Positions 1 through 11,878 are shown, counted from the stretch's first letter. The stretch: DNA of 64,000 bases from Hyaloscypha bicolor E (GCF_002865645.1 NW_020194685.1:2009363-2073362); one strand, 5' to 3'. Notes: generated from the sequence alone by a model not told the origin. Program-made: numbers and translations.

Positions 1-2588
1 GAAAAGAGGCAGTTGAGATCAGCAAGGTTTTCAATCTGGATATGGCGGTCATCCAGAAGTACATCCAGTTTGGAGAGAGCTTCAACCTCTTGCATTCTGC
101 TTCAAGTTATTTGAGGGTCTACCAGGGAGGATTGGGAGCTGTCGGAGTGTCGAGCAAATACGGGAAACGGTCATATACCAGATATCCCATCTTCGTAGGT
201 CCTTTTCCTTCCTCCTTCCGTCCCACTGTCGATTCTTGACAACTGACCGTTGTGAAGTGGGGTTTGAAGCAAATAGGCCGATTGCCAAATCCAGACCCGA
301 GTGATACAGAACCGTGGAATCCAACAGAGGCGAAGCAGGTTATAGAGGTTGGCCCCGCTTTTGAGTTCTGTCGAGGAGTACTTCGGCAGAAAGCCCAGGA
401 GTGGGCGGGCCTAGATCTTGATCCCACTGCAGAGCTGTTTGTATTTATTGGTCGCTGGTCAAAACAAAAGGGGGTTGACTTGATCGCCGATGTCTTCCCA
501 TCAGTGTTAGAAAGACACCCCAGGGCACAATTGATCTGTATCGGGCCTACTGTCGACTTGTACGGCAAATTCGCTGCTCTAAAATTGGGCGAAATTATGA
601 AGATATATCCAGGACGGGTATATTCAAAGCCAGAATACACTGCGGTGCCTCCCTTCATTTTCATGGGAGCGGAGTTTGCGTTGATCCCATCCCGAGACGA
701 ACCTTTTGGTCTTGTGGCAGTCGAATTTGGTCGGAAAGGTGCCCTTGGTGTTGGAGCAAGAGTCGGTGGCTTGGGATCATTGCCTGGCTGGTGGTACACG
801 GTCGAGTCAACGACGACCAAGCATCTTCACCAACAATTTAAGAAATCGATCGAAGATGCTGTTGCATCGAAAACAGAAATGAGGGCGATGATGAGAGCAC
901 AATCAGCGATACAACGATTTCCGGTGGCTAAATGGGCGGAAGAGTTGGATCAAATTCATAGCACCGTGATGAGAACGAGCTGTGGAGAAAGACAGTTGAG
1001 ACTTCGGTTACCTTCCCGATTCTGCGCGCATCCAGTCGTCCCAACTGTTTTCTCTGAGGTCGACTTTCACAGAGACCGAAGCGGTACCCGATCATCACCC
1101 AGTTCACTTACAGCCAACTCCCGAAGCAGAAGCAGGTCAAATAGCGCAGAGTCGTCTGCAAACGGATCTCCTATTAGTGGCAGGCCGGGGAGACGAGTGG
1201 GAGCGACGAGTCTCCCCCCAGAGGGCCATTTACAATCACCAGGGACTAGGACATTTTCAATTCTCAGCTTTGACGAAGCGGTCGGAGACAGGAAAGATTT
1301 CAACCTTCAGAAGACCGACCCAACGTTCAAGGATACCGACGAAAAGTACTACCGTGCTTTTCAAAACATGCTCCACAAGCTTGATGGCAAAACGTCTGAA
1401 GGCCGTCTTTGCATTGAAAAATACCTCATTGAGAGCGAGATGGAATGGAATAAGAGGAGGCGGGAGGCCAAACGCGATCGCGGACGTGCCTCGAAAGCTT
1501 CCAGCTCGGACGGCTCTATATACATTGAACGGAGAGGATCTTCGCTCGCAAGTTTGTTTGGATGGACCCCGGCAGTGGAGTCAGAGTCCAGTACTTCGCA
1601 CGAGCAGATTTCCGAATCCTCTACTGTCGTCAACGAGACCGATGAGTTCATGTTGGACGATGACCACGACCATGAATCATTCTTGAAGCGATGGATGGTG
1701 ACGAAAGTCCTGGGCTGGCCAATTTATTCGCTCCTTCTCGTCTTTGGGCAGATCATTGCTGTTAACTCTTATCAGATCACTCTTTTCACGGGTAGTCTTG
1801 CAGACAGTGGAGAGGAAACGAGTGAAAAGTTATATATTCTTGGCACTATATATGTTGCGACCTCTTGCATGTGGTGGCTCATGTTTCGGTCTTTCAAATC
1901 GATTTTCGCACTTTCTTTACCATTCTTCTTCTATGGACTATCTTTCCTTTTAATTGGCATATTGGCGTCATTGCCCGGTGGTGTTCGTCGGGACTGGATG
2001 GCGAGAGCTGCCACCGGCGTGTATGTGACCGCTTCTTCGAGTGGATCGCTTTTCACCGCACTCAATTTTGGTGCCGAAGGTAAGTGGCTAGCCCCTGATT
2101 GGCTGAGCAATGCTTACCTCGTTACTTCTGTTCTAGGAGGGGCAACTGTCAAGTCTTGGGTTTATCGGGCTTCAATCATTCAAGGAACACAACAAATACT
2201 TCTGGCCGCTTTGTTCTACTGGGCCCGTACCGCGTCCTCATCAATAAGGGAGAACGCAAATGCTACTTCAACGAAATTGACTGCCATCGCGCTCCCAATA
2301 TCGGCACTTCTTTGGTTCGTCGGGATAGCCCTCTCCTTGTCTCTTCCACCCTACTATCGCCAAAGACCTGGCAAAATTCCTGCTTTCTACACTGCCCTCC
2401 TTCGTCGACCAATTACGGCCTGGTTCTTCATCACTGTCGTGATGCAAAACTATTTTCTCTCAATGCCCTATGGTAGGAACTGGACTTATCTGTGGAGTTC
2501 AAAATACGCACCAACCTGGACTATAGTTCTCTTGATCGTCTTGTTCTTCATCATCCTGTGGATGCTCGTTTTGGCTTTTTTCAGCTGA
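1..2588 (+). CDS. ags1: alpha-1,3-glucan synthase, C-terminal part (partial, disrupted)
   Basis: This is the 3' portion of a cell-wall alpha-1,3-glucan synthase, a plasma-membrane enzyme that polymerises alpha-1,3-glucan; full-length members are about 2,400 residues. The frame is already open at base 1. Proposed exons are 1-194, 258-2079 and 2137-2588, with introns of 63 bp (GTAGGT) and 57 bp (GTAAGT...CTAG); the second is a multiple of three and would otherwise read through. The first part is a GT5 glycogen-synthase-like domain with FIGRWSKQKGVDLIA, IPSRDEPFGLVAVEFG and LPGWWYTVEST. A Ser/Arg-rich linker follows, then FDEAVGDRKDFNLQK and a multi-spanning membrane region starting near 1690. 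The frame ends at TGA 2586-2588 inside a membrane segment, yet family similarity continues in the same frame downstream, so the gene is broken or depends on readthrough. Upstream exons lie outside the window. Identification is firm; functionality is doubtful. Confidence 0.88.
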
Positions 2589-3056
2589 CTAAGCAAGGCC
2601 CATCCCTGGATTATGCCCATCTTTGCTATAGGCCTAGGTGCTCCACGCTGGGCACAAATGCTTTGGGGAACATCGTCATTCGGACTCTGGCTTCCATGGT
2701 TTGTTGGTGGGCCAGTGGGAGGTGCTTTGGGAGGTCGAGCAGTATGGCTCTGGTTGGGAATCCTAGATTCACTCCAGGGCGTGGGTCTCGGTATGATGCT
2801 CTTGCAAACGTTAACGAGGACCCATTTTGCTGGGACAATAATGATGGCCCAGATTCTAGGCACATTGGTCATGATGTTGGCGAAAGCGACAGCACCGACT
2901 AGGGACGGGCCTGGCGATGTGTTTCCGGACTTTTCGGCAGGAGTGGGAACATCATTGCATGGGAATTATTGGTTTTGGGTCTGATTGGGGGCTCAATTGA
3001 TTATTCCGGTTGGATTCTTTAAGGTTTTCAGAAAGGGGCAATTGAGTAAGCCTTGA
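2589..3056 (+). pseudogene. Continuation of alpha-1,3-glucan synthase beyond an in-frame TGA
   Basis: Directly after the TGA at 2586-2588 the same frame continues with the conserved end of the synthase: PIFAIGLGAPRWAQMLWGTS, then WLWLGILDSLQGVGLGMML and GPGDVFPDFSAG. A second in-frame TGA lies at 2982-2984. The frame then runs on through IIPVGFFKVFRKGQLSKP to a TGA at 3054-3056, which is the usual end of this family. No frameshift is needed, so only the two nonsense codons separate this from an intact carboxyl end. The first stop is followed by CTA, which matches the leaky UGA-CUA readthrough context; the second is followed by TTG, which does not. The simplest reading is a recently inactivated gene; programmed readthrough at the first stop or sequencing error is possible. 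Confidence 0.8.
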
Positions 3057-3769
3057 AATATGTTCACAGCTTTTCCTGGTGTTGACGGAGGTTGGATTAA
3101 TTTGACGGCTGTAGAGGATCTAGAGATGGGAAGGCCAAATACTAATCTTTAAAGCTGTAAATAGTATTCAAAAAATTGACAACTTTGTCAATTTGATGCC
3201 CATGCTTCTGTCACATCATTCCCAGCCTGCTGGTGGAATAGGGGCAGACCAGGCTAAGCGATTGGTGGAGTCAAAGGAGACGCCCCACAAAAATTCACGA
3301 CACGGCAACGATGACATCCCATCTCCGAACCATCGCCTTTCCCTTCCACGGCCAAAAGAGCACACAGGCCCTGAGCGCTTCATGTCTACCATAGCAGCGT
3401 AATTACAGACTTCTGTGGAATGATCCTCATCCAATTCGGTAACCGAGAGTGTCTCTCATCGAGAACTGCGCCATGGTGCTCTTCGTCGAGATGAACGTGA
3501 GGAGCGGTTCCGGCTCAAAACTGGTTCATCAACGAGCAGTAGGCCTGGAGAGTATCACTTCCATTTATGCTTGCTGCAGTAGCTATGAATGGATTAGTCT
3601 TATTGTATAGGCGTCGCTTCCAAATTTGGAGAGATAATCGAAAAGAGCAACGGCGAACGAGGAAGCAAGACCCGACACGTCAGCCTTCTCTCTTTTCTGA
3701 ACTCACAAACTGCGAAATTCCACCACCAACAAACTAAACCGACAATCAACCGAGGGTGGGGTCTCAGCC
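3057..3769. other. Intergenic, glucan synthase tail to exchanger
   Basis: No convincing coding frame is present. The stretch holds a perfect inverted repeat (annotated separately) and the presumed promoter and leader of the downstream exchanger gene, including an A/C-rich segment at about 3700-3760 that looks like a fungal 5' leader. Confidence 0.6.
3173..3194. repeat. Perfect inverted repeat, 10-bp arms
   Basis: The arms AAATTGACAA (3173-3182) and TTGTCAATTT (3185-3194) are exact reverse complements separated by two bases. It lies 117 bp after the final stop of the glucan synthase frame. It could be a 3'-end hairpin or a dyad binding site; no function is shown. Confidence 0.75.
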
Positions 3770-5226
3770 ATGGGTCAAGAATCCAAAAAAGAAGAATCCG
3801 AAACCCTGGACGGCGCTTTCTCGAGATTGCCTTCCAGGTCGCCCACCAAGTTGATTTCGGGGTCATCAACTAGGTACTCTCGGTACTCCAGGTCCCGCTC
3901 TCGCGAACGAAGCGGTTCACGTTCCGCACTGCTACCTCCGGATAAGATCCAAAGACGTACTGTCACTATACGCATTCAGCCCGCAGGAGAAAGTGGCCGG
4001 AAGGGCATACATCTGAAAAGATTCTTCAAGATCTGCTGGTTGTCTACCAGCAGAGCATCTCGAATCTGCAATATCCTCTGGCCAGTCGTACCAACAGCAA
4101 TTGCCGTCACTTATTCCCGAACCGACCTCCATCTCGCCATCTTTGTTCTCAACTATCTTGCGATGATTCCTTGTGCCAATCTAATTGGCTTTGCCGGTCA
4201 AGAATTCGCTCGTAAATTGCATAAGGTGTTTGGTGTTCTGGTCGAGACGACTCTTGGTTCTGTTGTCGAGGTCGTCATGTTTATGGTCCTGGTCAAGAAC
4301 AACCAATTTCAAGTCATTCAGGCTGCAATTCTTGGATCTGTCTTAGCTACCCAGCTGTTGTGTTTAGGCGTATGTTTCGTCGTTGGCGGTATCCGACACA
4401 CTGAGCTCGAGTTTTCTCCGGTCGTGGCTGAGGTTGGAAGTGATCTTCTGTTGACTGCGTACGTTAAGTCGTTCTATGGTGAAGGGTTTTGTACTGACCT
4501 ATCTTCAGTGGCTTCGGACTAATCATTCCCGCTGCTTTCTTTACTGCAGTGAAGGCTGCTGGAAACACCGACCCCGAAATCGTCGGCGAAAAGGTGCTTA
4601 ACGTCTCACGCATCACATCCTGCCTCCTCATCATCTCTTACTTCGTTTACGTCTATTTCCAGATTCGAACCCACGAAAGTATTTATGACGCCATTTTCGA
4701 GGAGGAAGAGAACCAGGAGCTGGAGGATGAGCTTGAAGAGAAAGAGAAACTTACCTTCACCGAATGCATTCTTGCCCTGTCTATTGCCATTACTTTGGTC
4801 ACAATCATTGCCATCAACTTGGTGGAGCATATTGAATTCATCGTGAGAGAGCGCGGAGTTTCTGACAGTTTCATTGGTCTGATTCTCGTCCCCGTTGTTG
4901 AAAAATTCGCAGAGCATCTCGGGGCCATCGATGAAGCTTGGGACAATCAGATGAACATGGCTCTTGCCCATGTCCTAGGAGCCACTATTCAGACGTCCCT
5001 CTTCAATGGCCCGCTTGTTGTGCTTGTCGGTTGGGTAATCAACAAAAAGATGGATTTAAACTTCGACCTCTTCAACATCATCGTTTTGATCCTCGGCATC
5101 CTTGTCGTTGGTAATTTCCTGAGAGATTCGAAATCGAACTATCTCGAGGGCTCCCTTTGCGTTATCGTCTACGTCAACATTGCGGTTGCGGCATATTTCT
5201 ACCCGAATCCGGTCGAGCAAGACTGA
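3770..5226 (+). CDS. CAX/CaCA-superfamily cation/proton exchanger
   Basis: Predicted 468-residue membrane exchanger; exons 3770-4458 and 4509-5226 with a 50-bp intron (GTACGT...TTCAG). The first ~90 residues are hydrophilic and Ser/Arg-rich (YSRYSRSRSRERSGSRS), followed by hydrophobic helices in two halves separated by an acidic loop (EEEENQELEDELEEKEKL). Both halves show the alpha-repeat signature of cation/proton exchangers, but in variant form: LGSVVE near residues 162-167 and EKFAEH near 361-366, where Vcx1-type Ca2+/H+ exchangers usually have GN..E and GNAAEH. Conserved context such as LAHVLGATIQTSLFNGPLVV supports the family. The likely location is vacuole or another endomembrane. Because the Asn positions are replaced, ion specificity should not be assumed to be Ca2+. 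The ATG at 3770 follows a purine/CA-rich leader. Confidence 0.85.
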
Positions 5227-8200
5227 TGTTCTTCCGGTATACACTTCTGGTGCGAATGGGACACCTGTTCTGCTAGAGCAACTTGAGGGGGTTCAGCTGA
5301 TTATTAAGATGCGCCGAGGTTTTCAAGTTATATCGGAATACGCATTCTTCTGGTTCGCGGTTTGAGTGCATTGATCAGTATTGGTGTAATGTTCCAGGCA
5401 AGGATTCGATGTAGAAGTATTTCCCGAGTATTCTTCTAAATATCAGCATTGTCATCGAAGAAGGATTTGGTGTGGAACTAGCATGTCTACAATCGCGGGG
5501 CTTGTATTCTTAAAACTCCTGTGAAACTTTAACAATTGAAATAGCTTTCCACCAATACACCGCTAGTGCGGTGCCTGCTTCTCCTGTGTTCAAGATTGTT
5601 GCAACAAATAGCTATGCTCATGAGCGTTTGGGAAACACTGGCTTTCCCAAGGATGGCAAGATCTTTTCGGTCTTCTCTACAGGAGAGCGAAAGAAAATAA
5701 GAGCGTGACTAGGTTCCACATGCATGGACTGAAAAGAAACGCTAGAGACGCTAAAATTTCCCATAAATTTGAGTTATCCGAACCAAAACACTTCGAAAAC
5801 AGGAATTATATATTCATGCAACAAACCCGCAAACCACAATTGTAGGAATAGACTTTTTCAAGCTCTTTTCGTGATCTTTTTCTGTATGTATTTCCCTATC
5901 CTAGCTTATCTTATTCATTTGTCCATCATCTACGTGTCTCATGCTCTTCCTATGTTGACACGCTGACAGCCTGAAAGGCCCCGAATTGAGCCAGCTTGCC
6001 GACCCCCATTGACCGATACAGCAGGTGCTGCAGCTGTGTCGCCCCACGCTGAAGTCGTCGGATCTCTCGCTGTTTGGCCAAAAAAATTTTAAACAATGTT
6101 GCCGCCAGAAGTATTTGCAATTTGAGATGGCGTTTCCGTCAAGTCTGGACGATGATCTCCAGTGGAGATAGTCCGGACATCGTTCGCCCAGTGAAGCGGA
6201 GTCTCACTAAATGCCCATGTGCCATGGAAGAAGGTCTCATCGATGAGTAATCTGGGGAAGTGTACAACTAAGCCATTCCATTCTACTATTAAGTCAGTAC
6301 TTCCACTCAAGTGAGGTTAATAGCTACGTACGACCAAGCTCGATCATGTGTCTAACATATTCTACCAATCTTGCCCTCTCGTCTTTGCTACAACGCCAAA
6401 GCTCCTATTCCTCAAAAACTATCAAAATGTCACACTAAAGAGCCGCGATAACAGGTTCCGTAGCTTACGTTACTTTCTCTCTTTCATAGCCAAATGTCTC
6501 GTATTCCACATGAATGGGTAAGTTTGTATAAATCGAATCTGGTCAGCCCGATAGAGAACGCCCGGGTTTTGTAATGGCTATCTAACATGGTCTTCAACTT
6601 CTTGAACTAGAGTCAATAAGCTTAATACCTCTGTAATCTGTGTAGGGTTTCTTACGATTCATTTCGTGGATTTGCGGTCCAAATCGGCCCCTCCTATACC
6701 AAGCGCTCTCCATGCTGGATCCCAGCCCGATAAGGGGAGAGAATTCGATTATCTGGGAGGCCTGTTGAGAAGAATCTCTTGATTGATGGTCATGAATTAT
6801 TTGCGATGTGTCCAGAAGCTTTGTGAGAGCAGTAATCAAAACGATCCAGCCCTAGGGTTTGTAGAGAGCCTTCGCCAAAACGCTGCATTAATCTCCTGCC
6901 CAAGCAACAAGAAATTTACTTTGTGGAAGTGAAGTTATCCTCCGCAAAATACCTCTCTCCATTTTCCCACTTCCTGGTCATGATCGAATTAAGATATTAA
7001 GATCAAGGGGTCTGCAGCCAAGGATATGATCAACAGTAACCCCAACTCATGGTTCACAGCGCACCTTAGCTGGAAATCACTCCTCATTTCTACGAACCTA
7101 GCAAATGCAATTATAGTCGGGGAAGAAGGGCAATCTCCACAGCCGTGCAAAATTCCCTAAGATTCAGAAGGCAATCCAGGATGCATAATGCTGTGAGCCC
7201 ATTATAACACTTGTTTGATCTTTCTTGTTGATACTTCGCAGCAGGAAGCATCATGCCTATCAGTTTCCTAGAGAGCCTTATACATATATAAATCTACCAA
7301 GACTGTTTAGTATAAGATGTCTACGGCGACGTTGCTCCTTGAAAGAAGTATGGGCATTCCGGTCAACTTGCAGTTTTTGAGACCCCACAATCGTACTTGG
7401 CATAGCACTTAACTCTCTATGCCATCACACATCGCTATCCCATCAGACTCGAGTACTTATTTGTTGCATCGGAAGGAGGAGCCAGCACTTTTAGATCTCT
7501 GTGACCTCTCATTCTGCCGTGAGAGTTGATTCGCCCGGCGCCTTGCGAGGCGGAAACTCGGGAAACACAGGAGACCACTCGGTTGAAAGAATGAGGCCAT
7601 TTCTGCTTAACGTCTGTATATATTCCAATGCTATTTGGCTATTTCCTGTGTGGTCAAGAGCAATTTGGCCAAGTCTTCGAAGTGTGGAGCTTAAATGCAG
7701 CCGGCCGAAGTGGAGGGGTGGAAAGTTGAGTCAAGGCTTACCGATTGCTAGCACGAATTACAAAGATTCCCGTTGGATAGGTGGACCTGCTGCTGCTTCG
7801 AAAATATCATTGGCCCTTCGCTGGACCTTAGTGAGTGACCAGTTGCCAGGTGGTTTACATCAACAGAATTGGCTGAAGGGATTTTATTGTTACTCTGTCC
7901 TAGGTATCGAGTAGTTCAAGTATTCTTGGCCTTGAACAGACTTGCTAGGATGATTTCCACATGAATATTTAGATGGTCCAAGGGATTGGGACCTGTTTAT
8001 AATCTGACGTCAATCTACTAACTTCTCTGCCAGAAATTGCTCCTTGAAATAGATCAGATGCCCCGAAATAGATATGTGAGATTCAATATAGACCACCTTC
8101 CAGATGTCAGTACTTAAAAAGTTATTTGCCAAACACTTTCTTAGATCAGAAGGGTTGTCCCACCTGACAAAGAATGTAGCATGATTGATTGCCTTGACCA

Positions 8201-9171
8201 TTATAAAATTGTCTTTTCTAAGAACAAACTAGTCCTAAATCGTACTGGAATAGTGAGGCTCCTCACCTTTATGACAGGTATTGTCCTCTCTGACTATTTG
8301 CTTTACATGAAGTGAATTGTGCCAATGAGGCCGTTTTGTTGTGGGTGGCCTACACGTGACCCAGATCCTATATCGGACCCCAGCCTTTCGTCAATTTCGA
8401 CGACACTTCACCGAGAACCTTCATCAACAACAACTCTTCATGAACACGCTGCATCTCTACAACCATTTCAATTGAAAATAACCTTGTCCAATGTCAAATT
8501 TGTTTGTTGAGTCTTTCAACTATCCCAGAACCTCTGATCAAGGTCACAAAGCGAAACGCGGGCCCGGTTCTCAGATTCATGGAATCAACAATGCAGATCT
8601 CGATCAGTCGGTCTGAAGTGCAGCCAAGTGGCATCAAAAAAACCTGAGAAGCTGAAACACGAAATAGCAACTTGATCCATACTGTCAAGTCCCCTTACAG
8701 ACTGTGCTTTGTCCCGCCAGCCAGTGGACACAGATTCACATCGAGGACAAAGTGAGAAAATAAGTATCTACGACCACTAAAAGTGACAGTCGAAACAAAA
8801 ATATAGCACATGGGGAGAGGACAGCCATCACACAATGAGTGAAGATGACTATGACCTGGCACGAGGATGGTCGATCGCGATTTTCCTTTTAGATTGAGGT
8901 CAATTCTCATTTTCTTTTCTTGCTATGTACCACCGTGCAATGGCTGGCCTGAAGCTGACTACAATGCATAGAAACCACCTTCGGCAGAAGGGTTTAGTCA
9001 CCAGCCCCTCAGATTACTCCCACACCAGAAAAGGAAAATATCTAACCACCGAGTACCGATTCCGCCATCATGAAATCATACAACATTTCCGTTCCGCGAA
9101 TGTGTCTCTGCCCATGACTCCAGGTTCCCATGTGCGGGGGAAGCAACAAAGGCCTTCTTGAGCATCCGAAT
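5227..9171. other. Gene-poor region (3.9 kb)
   Basis: I find no coding region supportable by family resemblance or by splice-joined frames. Short open frames exist, for example near 7501-7914 and an ATG frame at 8925-9161, but they have unremarkable composition and no recognisable motif. Base composition is AT-leaning with many stops in all frames. A CACGTGA motif occurs at 8353-8359. The region may contain decayed repeats or untranslated transcription units. Confidence 0.55.
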
Positions 9172-10873
9172 TCAGAGAAACTCGCACGGGTCAACCGCCC
9201 ACTCCACCTCGAATATGCCTTTAAACTCCCGCTCGATCGCTGTCTTCGCAGAAGCTGCCTTTATCACCAAGTTAGCATGTATAATTGCTGACTTCGTAGA
9301 GGGAACTCGGAGTTGAGGGCCAAGCTCGCGAGACAAATGCGCATGCAAGCCCTGACAAGCTCCCGACAAGTTCCCTGACTCTCAGCTCCCACACAATCGA
9401 ACAGCAAATTAGTGTGAAGATAAACTTACCTGGCAACGGAGGGATCCAAAGTGCCACTCATGAGAAACCAGACCGGGGCGGTTGCAGAAAACCACTCCTC
9501 TTCTGTCCAGATCATATTCAAACTTGTGGAGGAAGAACTTTTCGAAGAAATCAAAATCCATCAAATTGCGAGGACCAGTAATTCGGATCGCACGGCTATG
9601 GCATAGGTGAGGATAGGCACTGCTCTTGATTTTGTTCCATGCGACCCTGTTTACGACCTTCCCCAACACGACGAATTGGCCGGCTTCGATAACATCAAAC
9701 AGCTTTTCTGCCTGGAATCTCTGGAAGAACACGATTTTTGCAGCGCTGGTCTTGATCTCTCCAGTTGGCGGATTAATGACTGATGCATAGATCTTACCCA
9801 TGCCCCGAATCGCAGCTAGGAGTCCTTTATAGGTTACATGTCCAGGAAGACCACAGACCCAGAGAGCACAATTCTCCTCCTCGGGTATGTTCGCACTGCG
9901 GTTGCGTTCGCAGGATGGATCTCCCAGATATGTTGGAGGGGTAGTCGATCGAGTAGGGCAGGTGGATACACTGTTGACATCGTAATTTGGGAGAACACCC
10001 TGTCGTCGAAGTGCTCTATGCGATGGATGAAACGATTGAAGTGTTCCAGGACCGAATTGCATCTCAATTACTGCCTGTCGTGCCTTCACTGTGGCTGCAA
10101 TCACGTCGGCGCGTATATTATCTGTCTGCTCGGGTGAAGAGACTCGATTGGCGGTCAAGATGTGTCGGTGGCCATTCTCTTGAGCAGCCTTGGCTGGACT
10201 TCTCCAAGTGGGCAGGTGCAAGATCTCTTGCTTACGCGTTGAATCTTGGTATGAGGTTGCCTCATCGGCAGCGACTTCGAGTGAAGCATTCGAGATTGCT
10301 ACAGAAGAGCTAGGATTGTGAAAGAGCGACGACCATGTAGTCACGTTAGAAGATGCACTTGGTGGCTCGCTGCGGATATCCTCCTTGGCAGAGTTGATCG
10401 AGTCCTTTTGGGCACAACTACCAACGCTGGATGTGGTTGTGATCGGTGCTGGCCTATGCTTCAGTTGAATCTTCCGCATCCGATCGAAAGTGTCTTCGAA
10501 ACGAGATGGCTTTGCTACCGCTGATCCTGGAGCCGTTAGGGGGATCATAGCATCGAGGACGCGATCTGCGGTTCAGTGAGCAAAGGTTTCTTTGTTGGCT
10601 GGGGTCGAGTGTCTTGCCTTGAGAACTACCATCGCCATGAAATACAAGATCAACCTTTCCTCGTGTTTGAACGTCTTTCCAGGAGAGCAATTGAGGTATG
10701 TTGATTGAGCCGACATGTTCTGGAACGCGTGTTGCGCTACGAGTCGTGACCAGGGAAAGACTCCTGGTGAGTTGGCTCTCCTCACCCGGGCCGATAGACG
10801 CGTACCCCGAATCTTGTCGTTGCTTTGGAGATCGAGAAGAACATCCCTCAAGATCCGCGTCCTTGAGAGCCAT
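9172..10873 (-). CDS. RRM-like paralogue A of a tandem trio
   Basis: Predicted 488 residues. Exons on the minus strand are 10630-10873, 9430-10565 and 9172-9258, with introns of 64 bp (GTAGTT...CGCAG) and 171 bp (GTAAGT...AAAG). The N-terminal ~300 residues are disordered and Ser/Pro-rich and include DSGYAS near residue 22. An RRM-like fold follows at roughly 315-390: NCALWVCGLPGHVTY, then SVINPPTG and SAAKIVFF. A second module at roughly 405-488 contains IRITGP, FFEKFF and a VDPC ending. The last exon (28 codons) was placed because it restores the C-terminal block shared with the two neighbouring paralogues (QAASAKTAIE and FKGIFEVEW). RNA binding is suggested by the fold only; function is unknown. 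The first intron is the less certain of the two. Confidence 0.75.
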
Positions 10874-11878
10874 CTTGAGCTTTATGTCCTATAGATCGAG
10901 GTGGTTTCTGATCTTGTTAGACGTATGTTGACTTGGGTCCTCTCTTTCTCAAGTTCGATTCAAGTCTTGACGAGACTTGGCGTCGTTGGATCTTCGAGTT
11001 GAAGAAAGCGACACAGTTGGGTTCCTATGACGATGAGCCTCGCGAGAAACAGTTTTGTGAACACAAACACAACAATTGCAAGTTGAAGTCGGGGAAATTG
11101 TAGGGTGAGTCCGAAAGGAGATGGTTCTGGCGAGAAGCCAGCCCGGAGAGGCTCCTTTTGTACGACAATAAACCCTTTCTCTGGTCCAGCAACAAAATTT
11201 TGAATACCACAGCAACAGACCGAATCTTTGAAGTTGAGGCCTTTGTGTTGTTCCGGCAAGGACGAAAAGTCGACGTGGTTGTTTACTAAATGGCTGCCAG
11301 CATAGTGTTTCGGGGGCTATAACCTCGTGGCCTGCGCAGCTAACGCACCACTTTTCGGAACGCAGATACTTAGCCTCCGCTTGCGTGCGGGGTAGCGTGC
11401 TGCTAGCACAACCTTGCATGAAGCAAGAATGTCAGATGAGAAAAAGAGCTCGATACACGTCACGTGATGTCTATACAACCCCCATTGGGTCACTGGACAG
11501 GACCCTCAGTCACATGGATTGGCAACTTGATCAGTCGGCTCACCCTTGCCAGTTTGCTCACCTTTACTTTAGCAGATGCATATCAGTTGCAGTGGGTCTT
11601 TGTTCACGTTCCTTATTAGTCACTAAACGGGCGAGACAGGAATCTAGACTGCCTTAGAGGATGAGCTTCACAACAAAAGCCTTCCACTCTATCAGGCTAG
11701 TGTTGGACAACATTTTCCAAATGGCCAAGTTCCTTTGTTTGTTCTATTCTAAGGAAGCATCCATTGCTTCACTCTCGAGGATCCAACTCCATTTCCCAAT
11801 ATTCTCCTTGGATGTCCACCAGTCATCAATCATCATTCCTTCCCTGGCACGCAAGCAAGGCTCCAACCTCAACACCGC
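10874..11878. other. Intergenic between RRM-like paralogues A and B
   Basis: About 1.0 kb holding the promoter and leader of paralogue A (minus strand) and the 3' flank of paralogue B. No supportable gene. A perfect TCACGTGA palindrome is at 11460-11467. Confidence 0.6.
11460..11467. promoter_or_regulatory. TCACGTGA palindrome
   Basis: Perfect 8-bp E-box-type palindrome (bHLH/Cbf1-like consensus) about 590 bp upstream of the start of paralogue A. The CACGTGA core recurs in other intergenic stretches of this window (8353, 35735, 55096, and as TCACGTGC at 21119 and 25692). Regulatory use is inferred. Confidence 0.45.

Noticed and set aside
252..257. GTG at 252 as the start of a 778-residue glucan synthase protein
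   Set aside because: It lies inside the first intron; the frame upstream of 195 carries family sequence that joins at 258, so the gene starts outside the window.
2080..2136. Treating this stretch as coding, since it has no stop
   Set aside because: It has GTAAGT and CTAG ends and inserts about 19 residues not found in the family; it is an intron of length divisible by three.
7501..7914. 137-codon plus-strand frame
   Set aside because: Starts with a non-ATG codon, no motif, composition like the surrounding spacer.
8925..9161. 78-codon ATG frame next to the stop of RRM-like paralogue A
   Set aside because: No motif, and it overlaps the likely 3' UTR of paralogue A on the other strand.
10949..11419. 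156-codon minus-strand frame upstream of paralogue A
   Set aside because: Low-quality Arg/Cys/Ser-rich translation in the probable leader of paralogue A, no family resemblance.
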